64,000 nucleotides of DNA from Janthinobacterium rivuli (GCF_009208735.1 NZ_WFLJ01000009.1:62001-126000); one strand, 5' to 3'; shown: positions 54,251 to 63,201, counted from the first letter of the stretch. Notes: generated by a model not told the origin, from the letters alone. Numbers and translations are program-made.

Positions 54251-55369
54251 TTATTTTCCTGTTGAGTCATTTACGGAGATCTTGGTCACGGTTTGCGTGG
54301 TCAGCGCCCCGTTCGCTTCGGTATTGCGTATTTGTACCGGATACCATTGCATGGACGGCGCCAGCCAGATATCGAGCTGCGACGAATACGTGCCGGGCTT
54401 CGGCGGCCGGCGCAGATGCCAGGTCACCAGGCGGCCCATCTTGGTATCCAGTTCTTCCTCGCCCACCAGCTGGAAGCGGAACACGGTCGCTTCCTTTTCC
54501 TCGCCGACGAGAATGTCGATATTGCCCGCCAGCTGGTTGACGTCGGCGCGGCCGATGGCGGCCAGCTGGAATGGCACGGTGGCCTTGTCCTGCGCCCCCT
54601 CCTGCCATGGCACGGTGGCCGTCGTGGCCGAAAACGTGATGGCCTTGGCGTCGCGGTTGAAATGCGTGGCCGTTTGCGCGCGGCCCTTGCGTTTCTCCGT
54701 GGCCGTGACGGGCACGATGCCGCTGCCATCGATCTGGCCCTCGCTGGTCAGCACCAGCAGGTTGATGCGCGTGATCAGCATGCTCAAGCCCACTTCCAGC
54801 TTCAGCTGGTAGATGTCGCCCCGGTTGTCCCACGCCATCGCGGCCACACCCTGCCACTTGGTACCGTCCGCATCGCGCCGGTCCACGTGCAGGTCGAACT
54901 GGGCCGAGGCGGGCACATTCGTCTTGTAGTGCCGCGCCTGCTCGACGGGCGCTGGCGGCGGCGCGCTGGCCGGCGCGGGCGCGGCCGCCACGGCGGGCGC
55001 CGGCGCCGTGATGGCCGGGGCCGCCATCGCGGCCGGTTCGGTCGTGGCCGGGCCTTGCGGCAGGTCGCTGGCAGGCGCCGTCAACTGGGGCGTTTCGCTC
55101 GACGCCAGTTCCGTCGGTGGCGGCGGTGGCGGCGGCCTGGGCTTGGGCATGGGAAGCTCGGGCGGCGGCGGTGGCGGCAGCACCGGCAGGGGCCTGGGCG
55201 GCTCGGCGATCAAGGCCATGCTGACCACCTGCGCATGATTCCGCCCCAGCGGCACCATGCTGGCATGCGAGGTGAGCCATTCCAGCGCCACGTAATGCAG
55301 TACGCCGATGACCGCGACAAAGACGACGGTGCGGCGGCGCGGTGGCGAAAAGAAGGAGTCAGGCATCAT
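54251..55369 (-). CDS. DUF3108 protein with TonB-like proline-rich N-terminus
   Basis: A 372-residue protein. It starts with a basic stretch and one hydrophobic helix (TVVFVAVIGVLHYVALEWL), then a proline-rich region (PPPPPPELPMPKPRPPPPPP) and Ala-rich segments, like the periplasm-spanning part of TonB. The C-terminal DUF3108 domain (about 150-372) has MLITRINLLVLTSEGQIDGS and LDIWLAPSMQWYPVQIRN, paralogous to the next gene. It may be anchored in the inner membrane with its domain in the periplasm. The ribosome binding site is weak. Confidence 0.82.
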   Translation of the reverse strand: MMPDSFFSPPRRRTVVFVAVIGVLHYVALEWLTSHASMVPLGRNHAQVVSMALIAEPPRPLPVLPPPPPPELPMPKPRPPPPPPPTELASSETPQLTAPASDLPQGPATTEPAAMAAPAITAPAPAVAAAPAPASAPPPAPVEQARHYKTNVPASAQFDLHVDRRDADGTKWQGVAAMAWDNRGDIYQLKLEVGLSMLITRINLLVLTSEGQIDGSGIVPVTATEKRKGRAQTATHFNRDAKAITFSATTATVPWQEGAQDKATVPFQLAAIGRADVNQLAGNIDILVGEEKEATVFRFQLVGEEELDTKMGRLVTWHLRRPPKPGTYSSQLDIWLAPSMQWYPVQIRNTEANGALTTQTVTKISVNDSTGK

Positions 55370-55518
55370 AGGCCGTAGTGTAACGCTTTCACCGTGCTTC
55401 CCGCTTCTTGCCCGTGCTCAACTCCCGCTGTTTTATGTAAGAAAATGTTGGCGGCTTTGCGTCAGTTGCAAGCTGATATCTGCTACGCTAGGCACATCCA
55501 CCTACCAGGAGATTTCGC

Positions 55519-56235
55519 ATGGCAAACCCGCAAATGCCCCAAATACCGGGCGCAGCAGTTGTGACCGATACGCTCGACTTCGTCAAAAACCTGTGGGGCA
55601 GCATGAGCGTGCCCGGCATGGGCATGCCTGGCATCACGGCGCCCACCATGTCGGTGGAAGAGCTGGACAAGAAAATCAGCGACTTGAAAGCCGTCGAAGC
55701 CTGGCTGAACCTCAATACCAGCATGCTGCGCGGCAGTATCCAGGCCTTGGAAGTGCAGCGCGGCACCATCGCCACCCTGAAATCGATGGGTGCGTCACTG
55801 GCGGCGGCCATCACGCAACCGGGCGCCAGCGAGAAATCCGTGTTTGAATCCGTGCCCTACGCTTCCGCGTTTTTCCAGCATGCCACACCTGCGGCGCCAG
55901 CGCCTGAACCGAAACCGGCGCCTGCACCTGCGCCGGAACCGGCCGCGGCGGCGCCCGCCGATGCCGGCGGCCAGGCGGCGGCCCAGCTGGCCAATCCAAG
56001 TGCCTGGTGGAATTTATTACAAGATCAGTTCAAGCAAGCCGTGTCGACGGCCATGTCGCCCGACGCTGCCAGCGCGGCAGCGGCCAGCTTTGGCAGCGCA
56101 GGCAAAGCCAAGCCAGCGGCCAGCAAGCCCGCCAAACCTGCCGAGGCAGGCACGGCAGCCAAGGCCAAGGCCCCGCTGCGCAAGGCGCCCGCGAAACGCG
56201 CAGCGCCCAAGGCTAAAGCACCAGGCAAGGCCTGA
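55519..56235 (+). CDS. phaM: PhaM-like polyhydroxyalkanoate granule regulator
   Basis: A 238-residue protein. N-terminal MPQIPGAAVVTDTLDFVKNLW and an amphipathic coiled-coil EELDKKISDLKAVEAWLNLN match PhaM, which binds PHA synthase and links granules to the nucleoid. The C-terminal tail is Ala/Pro/Lys-rich (PAKRAAPKAKAPGKA), like histone H1, fitting DNA binding. CAGGAG precedes the ATG. No phaC or phaZ is in the window. Confidence 0.88.
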   Translation: MANPQMPQIPGAAVVTDTLDFVKNLWGSMSVPGMGMPGITAPTMSVEELDKKISDLKAVEAWLNLNTSMLRGSIQALEVQRGTIATLKSMGASLAAAITQPGASEKSVFESVPYASAFFQHATPAAPAPEPKPAPAPAPEPAAAAPADAGGQAAAQLANPSAWWNLLQDQFKQAVSTAMSPDAASAAAASFGSAGKAKPAASKPAKPAEAGTAAKAKAPLRKAPAKRAAPKAKAPGKA

Positions 56236-56256
56236 TACTGCAAGCCGGCAATATGA

Positions 56257-56472
56257 TCAGGCGATACGATGAATGCGGATCGCCTCGATCATGTTGTCGG
56301 CCTGGCGTTTTACGTCACCGATCGTGATCAGGCCTTCGTCGGCCAGCGCCTTGGCGTGCTCGTACGAAGACTGGAATGTTTCCAGCGTGTCTCCCTTGGC
56401 GGCGACCGGGCGTACCCAGGCAATACTGCCGACTTTCATTTTTTTGTACACTTCATTGACCACATCACGCAT
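56257..56472 (-). CDS. Small hypothetical protein
   Basis: A 71-residue soluble protein starting MRDVVNEVYKKMKVGSIAW and ending with basic residues (IEAIRIHRIA). AAGGAAG 6 nt before the ATG at 56472 supports it. It is convergent with phaM and follows the TPR response regulator on the same strand by 64 bases. Family not recognised. Confidence 0.65.
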   Translation of the reverse strand: MRDVVNEVYKKMKVGSIAWVRPVAAKGDTLETFQSSYEHAKALADEGLITIGDVKRQADNMIEAIRIHRIA

Positions 56473-56536
56473 AGTTTCTTCCTTATTGTTGTAAAGCAAC
56501 TCAAGCGCAGGCGAACCCACGCTGGCCCCTAGTTTA

Positions 56537-58267
56537 TCATCCGGCACGCTCACGCACGGTTTTTCCCCCTTTTTCCGCTGCCGGCGGCGCATTTTCCGGC
56601 GCCACGACGGCGTCTTCCGGCCCGGGCGGCGGCGTCAGTCGTACCAGTTGCTCCATCAATTGCGCGAAGCGCTGCTGTCCTGGTGCAATTTTGTCTACGT
56701 ATAACAACACTTCCATGGCTTCGGCCGCCAATTCCGCCTGGTAGCCCCGCTGCTCCAGGAAGGAGACGATGATTTGCGCGGAATTGAACAGGATGCGCAA
56801 GTTGTTCGGCAGTTTCTCGCGCGCCGAGCGCATCCAGGCCACCGCTTCGTTGAGCTTGTCCGTCTTCCACAGCAGCACGCCCTTGTTCATCAAGTCCGAC
56901 GCTTCCTTGCGCGAGGCGATGATCAGGCTCGTGCCTTCGTCGCCCATCTTCGCCTTGTCAAAAATCTTTTGCACCTCATCCTGCACCACCTGGTTATCAT
57001 GGTTGTTCTTCACCACGTAACACAGCAGGCCGGCCGGCGCATCCTTGACGCCGACGGCGAACAGCAAGGTGGCCAGTTCCATGCAGATGGCCTTCTCGGG
57101 CCGTGCCGGGTCTTCTGCCAGCATGGCTTCAAGCTCGTCGCCGCACTTGCGCGCGCGCCGGTAGTCGCCCGTTTCGTGGTGCACCATGCCTTCCGTGATC
57201 TTCGCGCGCAAGCCGATCTGCTCGGGCGAGAATTCGCGCTGCGCCAGCAGCAGCCATTGCAGCGCCTCTTTTGCATCCTTCTTCAGGCCGCACACGCGCG
57301 CCAGCCCCAGGTAGGCGTCCGGCGTCTTCATGACGGAAAACTCGCCGATGGAAATACACTTGCGAAAGGCCTTTTCCGCCATGCTCACATTGCCGATTTT
57401 TAGCGCCGCGAGCCCCAGGTTGCGCTGGCGCGGCACGGAATTGGGCGACAGGCGCGCCGCCTTTTCCAGCACGCCGCACGCTTCCTCGTGCTGGCCCATC
57501 AGCTGGTAGGCGACGGCCATCTGGTCGTAGGCGTCGATGTAATACTTGTTCTCGACGATCACGCCCTGGAAGATCTGGCGCGCCGCCTCGTGCTCGCCGT
57601 TGTTCATGCGGATCTTGCCCAGGCCCGCCTTGGCCCAGCTGTAATCGCGCTCGGCCAGCACTTTCTCGTACACGGCGCGGGCCTTTTCCGGCTCGCCGCT
57701 TTTCAGCAGCAAGCTGGCCTTCATGCGCAGTAGTTCCAGCTCGTGCAGCTTGTTGACCTCGATCTGCGCGTCGCACAGTTTGGCCGCGCGCAGATAATCC
57801 TTTTCCATGCAGGCCTGGTCGATTTCGCGGAATACCTGTTTCTTGTGCCACACGCGGTTCAGCCGCGTCAGCAGCACGCCTTCCGTGATCGGCTTAATCA
57901 GGTAGGCGTCGGGCTGGTGCTCGGCCGCGCCCATCACGGATTCCACGCTTTTCTCGGCCGACACCATCAGCCACACGCTCGATGGCGCCGTCAGGTTGCG
58001 CACGCGCGTCTCTTCCAGCACTTGCTGGCCATTCTTGCCTTCGCCGAGGTTGTAATCGCACAGCACCACGTCGTAGCGCGTCTTGGCCAGCAGCTTCATG
58101 GCTTCGCCGCCGCTGGCCGCCTGGTCGATATGGCGCGCGCCCAGGTTGCGCAGCGATTCGCGCAGCAGGATGCGGATGCCGATGAAATCGTCGACCAGCA
58201 GATAATGCTTGTCGGCCCAGTCGGTGCTGCCCGCTTCGGCGGCGGTGGCGTGGCTGTCTGTCGTCAT
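56537..58267 (-). CDS. Response regulator with TPR repeats
   Basis: A 576-residue protein. The REC domain (about 20-145) has Asp26-Asp27 in LLVDDF and phospho-acceptor Asp71 in VVLCDYNLGEG. The rest is a TPR solenoid (about 180-540; ELLRMKASLLLKSGEPEKAR, AYDQMAVAYQLMGQHEEACG) with no output DNA-binding or enzymatic domain, so output is likely protein-protein binding. It follows a small histidine kinase by 11 bases, its likely partner. GAGGATG precedes the ATG. Confidence 0.9.
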   Translation of the reverse strand: MTTDSHATAAEAGSTDWADKHYLLVDDFIGIRILLRESLRNLGARHIDQAASGGEAMKLLAKTRYDVVLCDYNLGEGKNGQQVLEETRVRNLTAPSSVWLMVSAEKSVESVMGAAEHQPDAYLIKPITEGVLLTRLNRVWHKKQVFREIDQACMEKDYLRAAKLCDAQIEVNKLHELELLRMKASLLLKSGEPEKARAVYEKVLAERDYSWAKAGLGKIRMNNGEHEAARQIFQGVIVENKYYIDAYDQMAVAYQLMGQHEEACGVLEKAARLSPNSVPRQRNLGLAALKIGNVSMAEKAFRKCISIGEFSVMKTPDAYLGLARVCGLKKDAKEALQWLLLAQREFSPEQIGLRAKITEGMVHHETGDYRRARKCGDELEAMLAEDPARPEKAICMELATLLFAVGVKDAPAGLLCYVVKNNHDNQVVQDEVQKIFDKAKMGDEGTSLIIASRKEASDLMNKGVLLWKTDKLNEAVAWMRSAREKLPNNLRILFNSAQIIVSFLEQRGYQAELAAEAMEVLLYVDKIAPGQQRFAQLMEQLVRLTPPPGPEDAVVAPENAPPAAEKGGKTVRERAG

Positions 58268-58278
58268 GGCATCCTCGT

Positions 58279-58998
58279 TCAGGGCAGGCGCAGGATGAAA
58301 CAGCCGCCGCCCAGCGCGCCGCCATTTTCCAGGGCGATGCTGCCGCTGCTGCCCCGGTGCTTGTGCATCTTTGCCACCTCGCTGGAAAAATACAGGCCCA
58401 GGCCCGTGCTGTTGGTGGAAAAGTTCACGCCGGCCGCCATGCCGTGCATGGCCGCGCTGCCCGCGTCGAGCAGCGCCTGCGTATAGCCGTCGCCATTGTC
58501 TTCTACGCGCAGTTCCAGCATGGCATCGTGCTCCCGCACCGACAGGCGGATCGTGTCTTTCGTGTAGCGGATGGCGTTGTTGATCGCATGCGCGAGCACG
58601 CCGATGACCAGGTCTTCATCGAGGGTCCAGATCAGCTCGGGCGGACAGGCCGTCTCCAGGTGGATGCCTTTCGAGGCCAGCAGGATCTTTTCCTGGTCCA
58701 CCACCTGGTCGATGACCTGGCTCACCAGTTGCGGCTGCACGTCGAACGGGTAGCCGGGCTTGCCCACTTCCTTGTACAGGGCCAGCAGCTGGATCAGGTT
58801 ATCGTTGAGGCGCTTGGTCTGGTACAGCATCTGCGCCATCTGCAGGTAGGCGGGGTCGGCCTGGGGCGCGGGCTTGGCCTGCTCGGCCGCCAGCAGCGAC
58901 TCCAGGGTGCCGCTGACAACGCTGATCGAATTTTTCATGTCGTGCACGGTCGACGCCAGGAACAGGAATAGCTCGGGCGAGCTGTGTTGATCTTCCAC
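58279..58998 (-). CDS. Soluble sensor histidine kinase
   Basis: A 239-residue kinase without a sensor domain or membrane segment. His19 in STVHDMKNSIS is the likely phospho-acceptor; the ATPase domain has NNAIRY, EDNGDGY and STGLGLYFSSEVA. It starts with GTG preceded by AAGGAG. It lies directly upstream of the TPR response regulator. Its input must come from another protein. Confidence 0.88.
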   Translation of the reverse strand: MEDQHSSPELFLFLASTVHDMKNSISVVSGTLESLLAAEQAKPAPQADPAYLQMAQMLYQTKRLNDNLIQLLALYKEVGKPGYPFDVQPQLVSQVIDQVVDQEKILLASKGIHLETACPPELIWTLDEDLVIGVLAHAINNAIRYTKDTIRLSVREHDAMLELRVEDNGDGYTQALLDAGSAAMHGMAAGVNFSTNSTGLGLYFSSEVAKMHKHRGSSGSIALENGGALGGGCFILRLP

Positions 58999-59104
58999 CG
59001 GATATCTCCTTGGGGCCGCAGCTTCAATATTGCCAAGGATAAATTATACCGCCAGCCTGCGGGCGCCAGCCAGCCGCGCGCAAAGTCCGTGACATGACGC
59101 AACA

Positions 59105-59132
59105 ATGCCGCCCCCGCTGGCGCAGGGGCGGC
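59105..59132 (-). terminator. Hairpin terminator of the encapsulin operon
   Basis: TGCCGCCCC (59105-59113) pairs with GGGGCGGCA (59124-59132) around a ten-base loop, 24 bases after the cysteine desulfurase stop. On the minus strand it is followed by TTGTTGC, a weak U-tract. Confidence 0.65.
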
Positions 59133-59155
59133 ATCAGCTTGACAAGCTGGCAAGA

Positions 59156-60961
59156 TCAGCAGCGCGCGCCCGCCAGGCGGCGCACCACCGCGATCATGCG
59201 GTCGATTTCCTCATACGTGTTGTAGAAGGCGAAGGACGGGCGCACCGTCGCTTCCACGCCGAAGCGGCGCAAGATCGGCTGGGCGCAGTGGTGGCCCGAG
59301 CGCACGGCGATGCCCTCGTCGTTCAGGGCGCGCCCCACTTCCGCCGGCGCGTAACCGGCCAGCACGAACGAAGCCACGCTGGCCTTGTCCAGCGCCGTGC
59401 CGATCAGGCGCACGCCGGCAATCGCCTGCAAATGATGCGTCGCGTATGCCAGCAGCGCGTGCTCGTAGGCGGCGATGTTGTCCAGGCCGATGCGCTGCAC
59501 ATAGTCGATGGCCGCGCCCAGGCCCACGGCATCGGCGATATTGCCCGTGCCCGCCTCGAGCCGGTTCGGCACGCCCTGATAGACGGTGCGCTCGAACGTG
59601 ACGTCGGCGATCATGTTGCCGCCGCCCTGCCACGGCGGCAACTGCTCGAGCAAGTCCGCCTTGCCATACACGGCGCCGATGCCCGTCGGGCCGAACACTT
59701 TATGCCCCGAGAATACATAGAAATCCGCGTCCAGCGCCTGCACGTCCACGCGCAGGTGCGACACGGCTTGCGCCCCGTCGACCAGCACGCGCACGCCGGC
59801 CGCATGCGCGAGCGCGATGATCTGCGCCACGGGCGTGACCGTCCCCAGCGCATTCGACACCTGCGTCACGGACACCAGCTTGGTACGCCCGTTGAGCAGC
59901 TTGCGGAACTCGTCGAGGAGGATCTGCCCGCTGTCGTCGACGGGAATCACGCGCAGTGTCGCGCCCTTCTCCGCCGCCAGCTGCTGCCACGGCACGATGT
60001 TGGCGTGGTGCTCGAGCTGCGAGACGATGATCTCGTCGCCGCTGGCGATGTACTTGCGCCCAAACGTATTGGCGACCAGGTTGATGCCTTCCGTGGCGCC
60101 GCGCACGAAGATTATTTCATTGGCCGAGGCGGCGCCAAGAAAACTGGCCACCTTGGCGCGTGCCGCCTCGTACGCATCGCTGGCGCGCGCCGCCAGCGCG
60201 TGGGCGGCGCGGTGGATGTTCGAATTCTCGTGCGCATAGAAATACGACACCCGGTCGATCACCGACTGCGGCTTGTGCGTGGTGGCCGCATTGTCGAACC
60301 ACACCAAAGGCTTGCCGTTGACCCGTTCGGCCAGCACGGGAAAATCGCGCCGCACGGCGTGCACGTCGAACGGCGCCGGCGTCCGGTGCTGGCCCGGCGT
60401 CGTTGTCGCCGGCAAAACAGTCTGGAAATAGAATTCAGGCTGGCCACTGGCCGGCGATACGGGCAGCTGGCGCGCCGGCGCCTGCTGCGGTGTGGCAAAC
60501 AGCCCCCGCACATCGTCGGGCGCGGCCTGTCCCAGCCCCTGCTGCGCCAGGCCATCGAGCTTATTGTTCGACACGGGATAGCCATGCGCGCCGCCGACAA
60601 AATAGTAGGGCGACGGCGCACCGAGGCTCGACGTGCGCGGCGTGGGCAGCGATGCGGGCGCCGGCGCGATGGGCGACTCCAGCGGCGCCGTCACGGGCGG
60701 CACCTGCGCCGTCGCCACGCCGGGGGCGACGGCGGCGAACGCAGGGCCGGGCTGCGGCGGCGGACGATTCGCATAGCGGGGCGCCGCATCGAGCACGCTG
60801 CCGGAGCCGCCGAGGCTGGGCGACTTGTCAAGCACAGGCGCCAAGCCCGGCAGGCGTGCAAAGAATTCACCGGCCAGGCGGTTCAAGGTCGCTTCGTCGG
60901 GCAACAGGGACGACGGCGCCAGGGCCGCCGCGCCATCACTTGTAGGTGTCTGGGTAGTCAT
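59156..60961 (-). CDS. Family 2A encapsulin cargo: SufS-type cysteine desulfurase
   Basis: A 601-residue PLP enzyme releasing sulfur from cysteine as a persulfide. The catalytic domain (about 195-601) has the PLP-lysine Lys421 in FSGHKVFGPTGIG and catalytic Cys559 in RSGHHCAQP, as in SufS. The N-terminal ~190 residues are Pro/Ala/Gly-rich and predicted disordered, with short conserved-looking islands (ATLNRLAGEFFARLPG, PYYFVGGAHGYP, PEFYFQTV); this is the cargo-loading domain of encapsulin-targeted desulfurases. The ATG at 60961 overlaps the shell gene by 26 bases. The product is expected to be packed inside the shell and store elemental sulfur. Confidence 0.93.
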   Translation of the reverse strand: MTTQTPTSDGAAALAPSSLLPDEATLNRLAGEFFARLPGLAPVLDKSPSLGGSGSVLDAAPRYANRPPPQPGPAFAAVAPGVATAQVPPVTAPLESPIAPAPASLPTPRTSSLGAPSPYYFVGGAHGYPVSNNKLDGLAQQGLGQAAPDDVRGLFATPQQAPARQLPVSPASGQPEFYFQTVLPATTTPGQHRTPAPFDVHAVRRDFPVLAERVNGKPLVWFDNAATTHKPQSVIDRVSYFYAHENSNIHRAAHALAARASDAYEAARAKVASFLGAASANEIIFVRGATEGINLVANTFGRKYIASGDEIIVSQLEHHANIVPWQQLAAEKGATLRVIPVDDSGQILLDEFRKLLNGRTKLVSVTQVSNALGTVTPVAQIIALAHAAGVRVLVDGAQAVSHLRVDVQALDADFYVFSGHKVFGPTGIGAVYGKADLLEQLPPWQGGGNMIADVTFERTVYQGVPNRLEAGTGNIADAVGLGAAIDYVQRIGLDNIAAYEHALLAYATHHLQAIAGVRLIGTALDKASVASFVLAGYAPAEVGRALNDEGIAVRSGHHCAQPILRRFGVEATVRPSFAFYNTYEEIDRMIAVVRRLAGARC

Positions 60962-61865
60962 GGTATTTACCGATCTCCACGTCTTCCAGTACGGCCAGCG
61001 CATCGTCGGTCAGCACGGCCAGCGAGCAATACAGCGAAATCAGATAGGACGAAATCGCATGGCGGTTGATGCCCATGAAGCGCACGGACAGACCCGGGCT
61101 TTGCTCGCCCGCCAGGCCAGGCTGAAACAGGCCGATCACGCCCTGGCGCTGTTCGCCCGCGCGCAGCAGGATGATTTTCGTCTTGCCATCTTCGATGGGC
61201 AGTTTGTCGGACGGTACCAGCGGCACGCCGCGCCACGTCAAAAACTGCGAACCGAACAGGCTGACGGTCGGTGGCGGCACGCCGCGGCGCGTGCATTCGC
61301 GGCCGAAGGCGGCGATGGCCAGCGGATGCGCGAGGAAGAAGCCCGGCTCCTTCCACACTTTCGTCAGCAGTTCGTCGAGGTCGTCCGGCGTGGGCGCGCC
61401 CGTCAGGGTGAAGATGCGCTGGTCGTCGTGCACGCTGGCCAGCAGGCCGTAATCAGGATTGTTGATCAATTCGCTTTCCTGGCGCTCCTTGATCGTCTCG
61501 ATGGTCAGGCGCAGCTGCTCCTTGATCTGGTCGTGCGGGCTGCTGTACAGGTCCGACACGCGCGTGTGCACGTCGAGCACCGTGCTGACGGCATTGAGGA
61601 AATACTCGCGCGGCTGCTCGTCGTAGTCGACGAAGGTTTGCGGCAATTCCGACTCGTCGCGCTGCGAGCAGGCCACGCGCACATCCTTCGGATTTTTTAC
61701 GCGGTTGAGGCGGTAGATACCCGCTTCCACGGGCAGCCATTGCAGCAGGTGCACGAGCCAGCGCGGCGTGATCGTGGACAGCTGGGGGACGCTCTTGCTT
61801 GCATTGGCCAGCTGGCGCGCGGCGTTATCGCCCAGCGCGAACTGGCTCTCTGTTGCTACTGTCAT
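60936..61865 (-). CDS. Family 2A encapsulin shell protein
   Basis: A 309-residue HK97-fold shell protein that self-assembles into a nanocompartment. Recognised by full-length resemblance to family 2A (SrpI-like) shells: TITPRWLVHLLQWLPVEAG, SSPHDQIKEQLRLTIE, FFLAHPLAIAAFGREC, FLTWRGVPLVPSDKLP, LGVSVRFMGI-like GLSVRFMGINRHA. No cyclic-nucleotide-binding insertion is present, which separates 2A from 2B. AGGAG 6 nt before the ATG. The desulfurase cargo gene overlaps its 3' end, ensuring coupled translation of shell and cargo. Confidence 0.94.
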   Translation of the reverse strand: MTVATESQFALGDNAARQLANASKSVPQLSTITPRWLVHLLQWLPVEAGIYRLNRVKNPKDVRVACSQRDESELPQTFVDYDEQPREYFLNAVSTVLDVHTRVSDLYSSPHDQIKEQLRLTIETIKERQESELINNPDYGLLASVHDDQRIFTLTGAPTPDDLDELLTKVWKEPGFFLAHPLAIAAFGRECTRRGVPPPTVSLFGSQFLTWRGVPLVPSDKLPIEDGKTKIILLRAGEQRQGVIGLFQPGLAGEQSPGLSVRFMGINRHAISSYLISLYCSLAVLTDDALAVLEDVEIGKYHDYPDTYK

Positions 61866-61894
61866 GACTACTCCTGATGAGAAAAGTGAATATG

Positions 61895-61922
61895 CTTATC
61901 TGAAAAACAAATAAAGTATCAA
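61895..61922 (-). promoter_or_regulatory. Candidate promoter of encapsulin shell gene
   Basis: On the minus strand TTGATA (61917-61922) and GATAAG (61895-61900) are 16 bases apart. The spacer TTTATTTGTTTTTCA is AT-rich and resembles the sequence ahead of the rhodanese gene. This would allow shell and desulfurase to be transcribed apart from the upstream genes. Confidence 0.4.
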
Positions 61923-61982
61923 GCGTCTCCCCTGATCTCTCAACATGCTATCGCCATCAACGCGGCGTTTAATCGACCCGCT

Positions 61983-62207
61983 TCAATCCACCAATTCCGG
62001 TTCGCAGCGCGCCATCAAGCCCGCCAGGCCGATGCCCAGCGCGCTGGCCAGTTTTTCCACCGTCAGCAGCGACGGCGTGGCGGCGCCCCGTTCGATTTCG
62101 CCGATGAACGAGCGGTTCAAGTCGGCCGCTTCGGCCAGCCGCTCCTGCGACCATCCACGCCCTTCGCGCAACTGGCGCACGGCCAGTCCAAACTGTTTGA
62201 TCAACAT
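61983..62207 (-). CDS. XRE-family helix-turn-helix regulator
   Basis: A 74-residue DNA-binding protein that is just one HTH_3 domain: LRQLREGRGWSQERLAEAAD-type first helices, then LNRSFIGEIERGAATPSLLTVEKLA (partly quoted). GAGGA before the ATG overlaps the epsC stop region, 7 bases away, so it is in the operon. It lies 117 bases upstream of the shell gene. It is the obvious candidate local regulator, either sensing sulfur status with a partner or autoregulating. Confidence 0.88.
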   Translation of the reverse strand: MLIKQFGLAVRQLREGRGWSQERLAEAADLNRSFIGEIERGAATPSLLTVEKLASALGIGLAGLMARCEPELVD

Positions 62208-62214
62208 GCTGTCC

Positions 62215-63201
62215 TCATGGGTGGTGGGCAAAAGCGGGGTGGGATGGCGCCGGAAAATCCGCTGCCTCCTGCTGGTTGTGCGCCTGCGTGACATGGCTGC
62301 CGGGCGCCACGCTGCGGGTCAGCCACACATTGCCGCCGATGACGGAACCCTGGCCGATGGTCACCCGCCCGAGTATGGTGGCGCCCGCGTAGATGACCAC
62401 GTCGTCCTGCACGATAGGATGGCGCGCCAGCCCCTTTTTCAGCACGCCGTCTGCGCCGGCGGGAAAGCGCTTGGCGCCCAGGGTCACGGCTTGATAGATG
62501 CGCACGCGTTCGCCGATGATGGCCGTCTCGCCGATCACCACGCCCGTGCCATGGTCGATGAAAAAGCTGCTGCCGATGATGGCGCCCGGGTGGATGTCGA
62601 TGCCCGTCTGCGAATGGGCCACTTCGGCGATGATGCGCGCCACCAGCGGCGCGCCCAGTGCATACAAGGTGTGCGCCAGGCGGTAATGGATGATGGCCAG
62701 GATGCCCGGATAGCACAGCAGCACTTCATCGACGCTGTGCGCGGCCGGGTCGCCCTGGAAGGCGGCCGCCACGTCCGTGTCGAGTTGGGCGCGGATGCGC
62801 GGCAGCGCGCGGGCGAAGCGCTGCACGATGGCCAGCGCCTGCTGTTCGATGGACACCGTCTGCTGCAAACCGTGCTGGCGCGCGTGGTAACTGAGTTCGC
62901 GCCGCACCTGTTCGTGCAGGCCAGTCAAGGTCGTGTCGAGCGTGTGGCCGACAAAGAAATCCTCGCTCTCCTGCTGCAGGTCGAGGGGACCCAGACGCAT
63001 GGGAAACAGGGCCGCGCACAGGGCTTTGATGATGTCGTGCAAATGCTGGCGCGACGGGAATTCGCGCGCGCCGCACTCTTGATTGCTGGCCAGGCCTTCG
63101 CGCCACTGCGCGCGCACGGCGCGCAATTCATCGACGATCTGGCGCAGCTCCCACTGCGGCTGCGCGGCAAGGGAGGCGGGGGGAGTGACTCGCTGGTGCA
63201 T
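62215..63201 (-). CDS. epsC: Serine O-acetyltransferase (EpsC/CysE-like)
   Basis: A 328-residue enzyme making O-acetylserine, the cysteine precursor, from serine and acetyl-CoA. The N-terminal helical part precedes a left-handed beta-helix of hexapeptide repeats (IDIHPGAIIGSSFFIDHGTG, VVIGETAIIGERVRIYQ, VIYAGATILGRVTIG), with the catalytic His-Asp region in DHGTGVVIGE. A long C-terminal tail ends HPAFAHHP. It is the SAT type found with encapsulin desulfurases. The start at 63201 has GGGA upstream and lies 19 bases after the rhodanese stop. Confidence 0.92.
   Translation of the reverse strand: MHQRVTPPASLAAQPQWELRQIVDELRAVRAQWREGLASNQECGAREFPSRQHLHDIIKALCAALFPMRLGPLDLQQESEDFFVGHTLDTTLTGLHEQVRRELSYHARQHGLQQTVSIEQQALAIVQRFARALPRIRAQLDTDVAAAFQGDPAAHSVDEVLLCYPGILAIIHYRLAHTLYALGAPLVARIIAEVAHSQTGIDIHPGAIIGSSFFIDHGTGVVIGETAIIGERVRIYQAVTLGAKRFPAGADGVLKKGLARHPIVQDDVVIYAGATILGRVTIGQGSVIGGNVWLTRSVAPGSHVTQAHNQQEAADFPAPSHPAFAHHP

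Noticed and set aside
61866-61982. A small ORF between the XRE regulator and shell gene
   Set aside because: Too short, no ribosome binding site, and the sequence is better explained as a promoter region.
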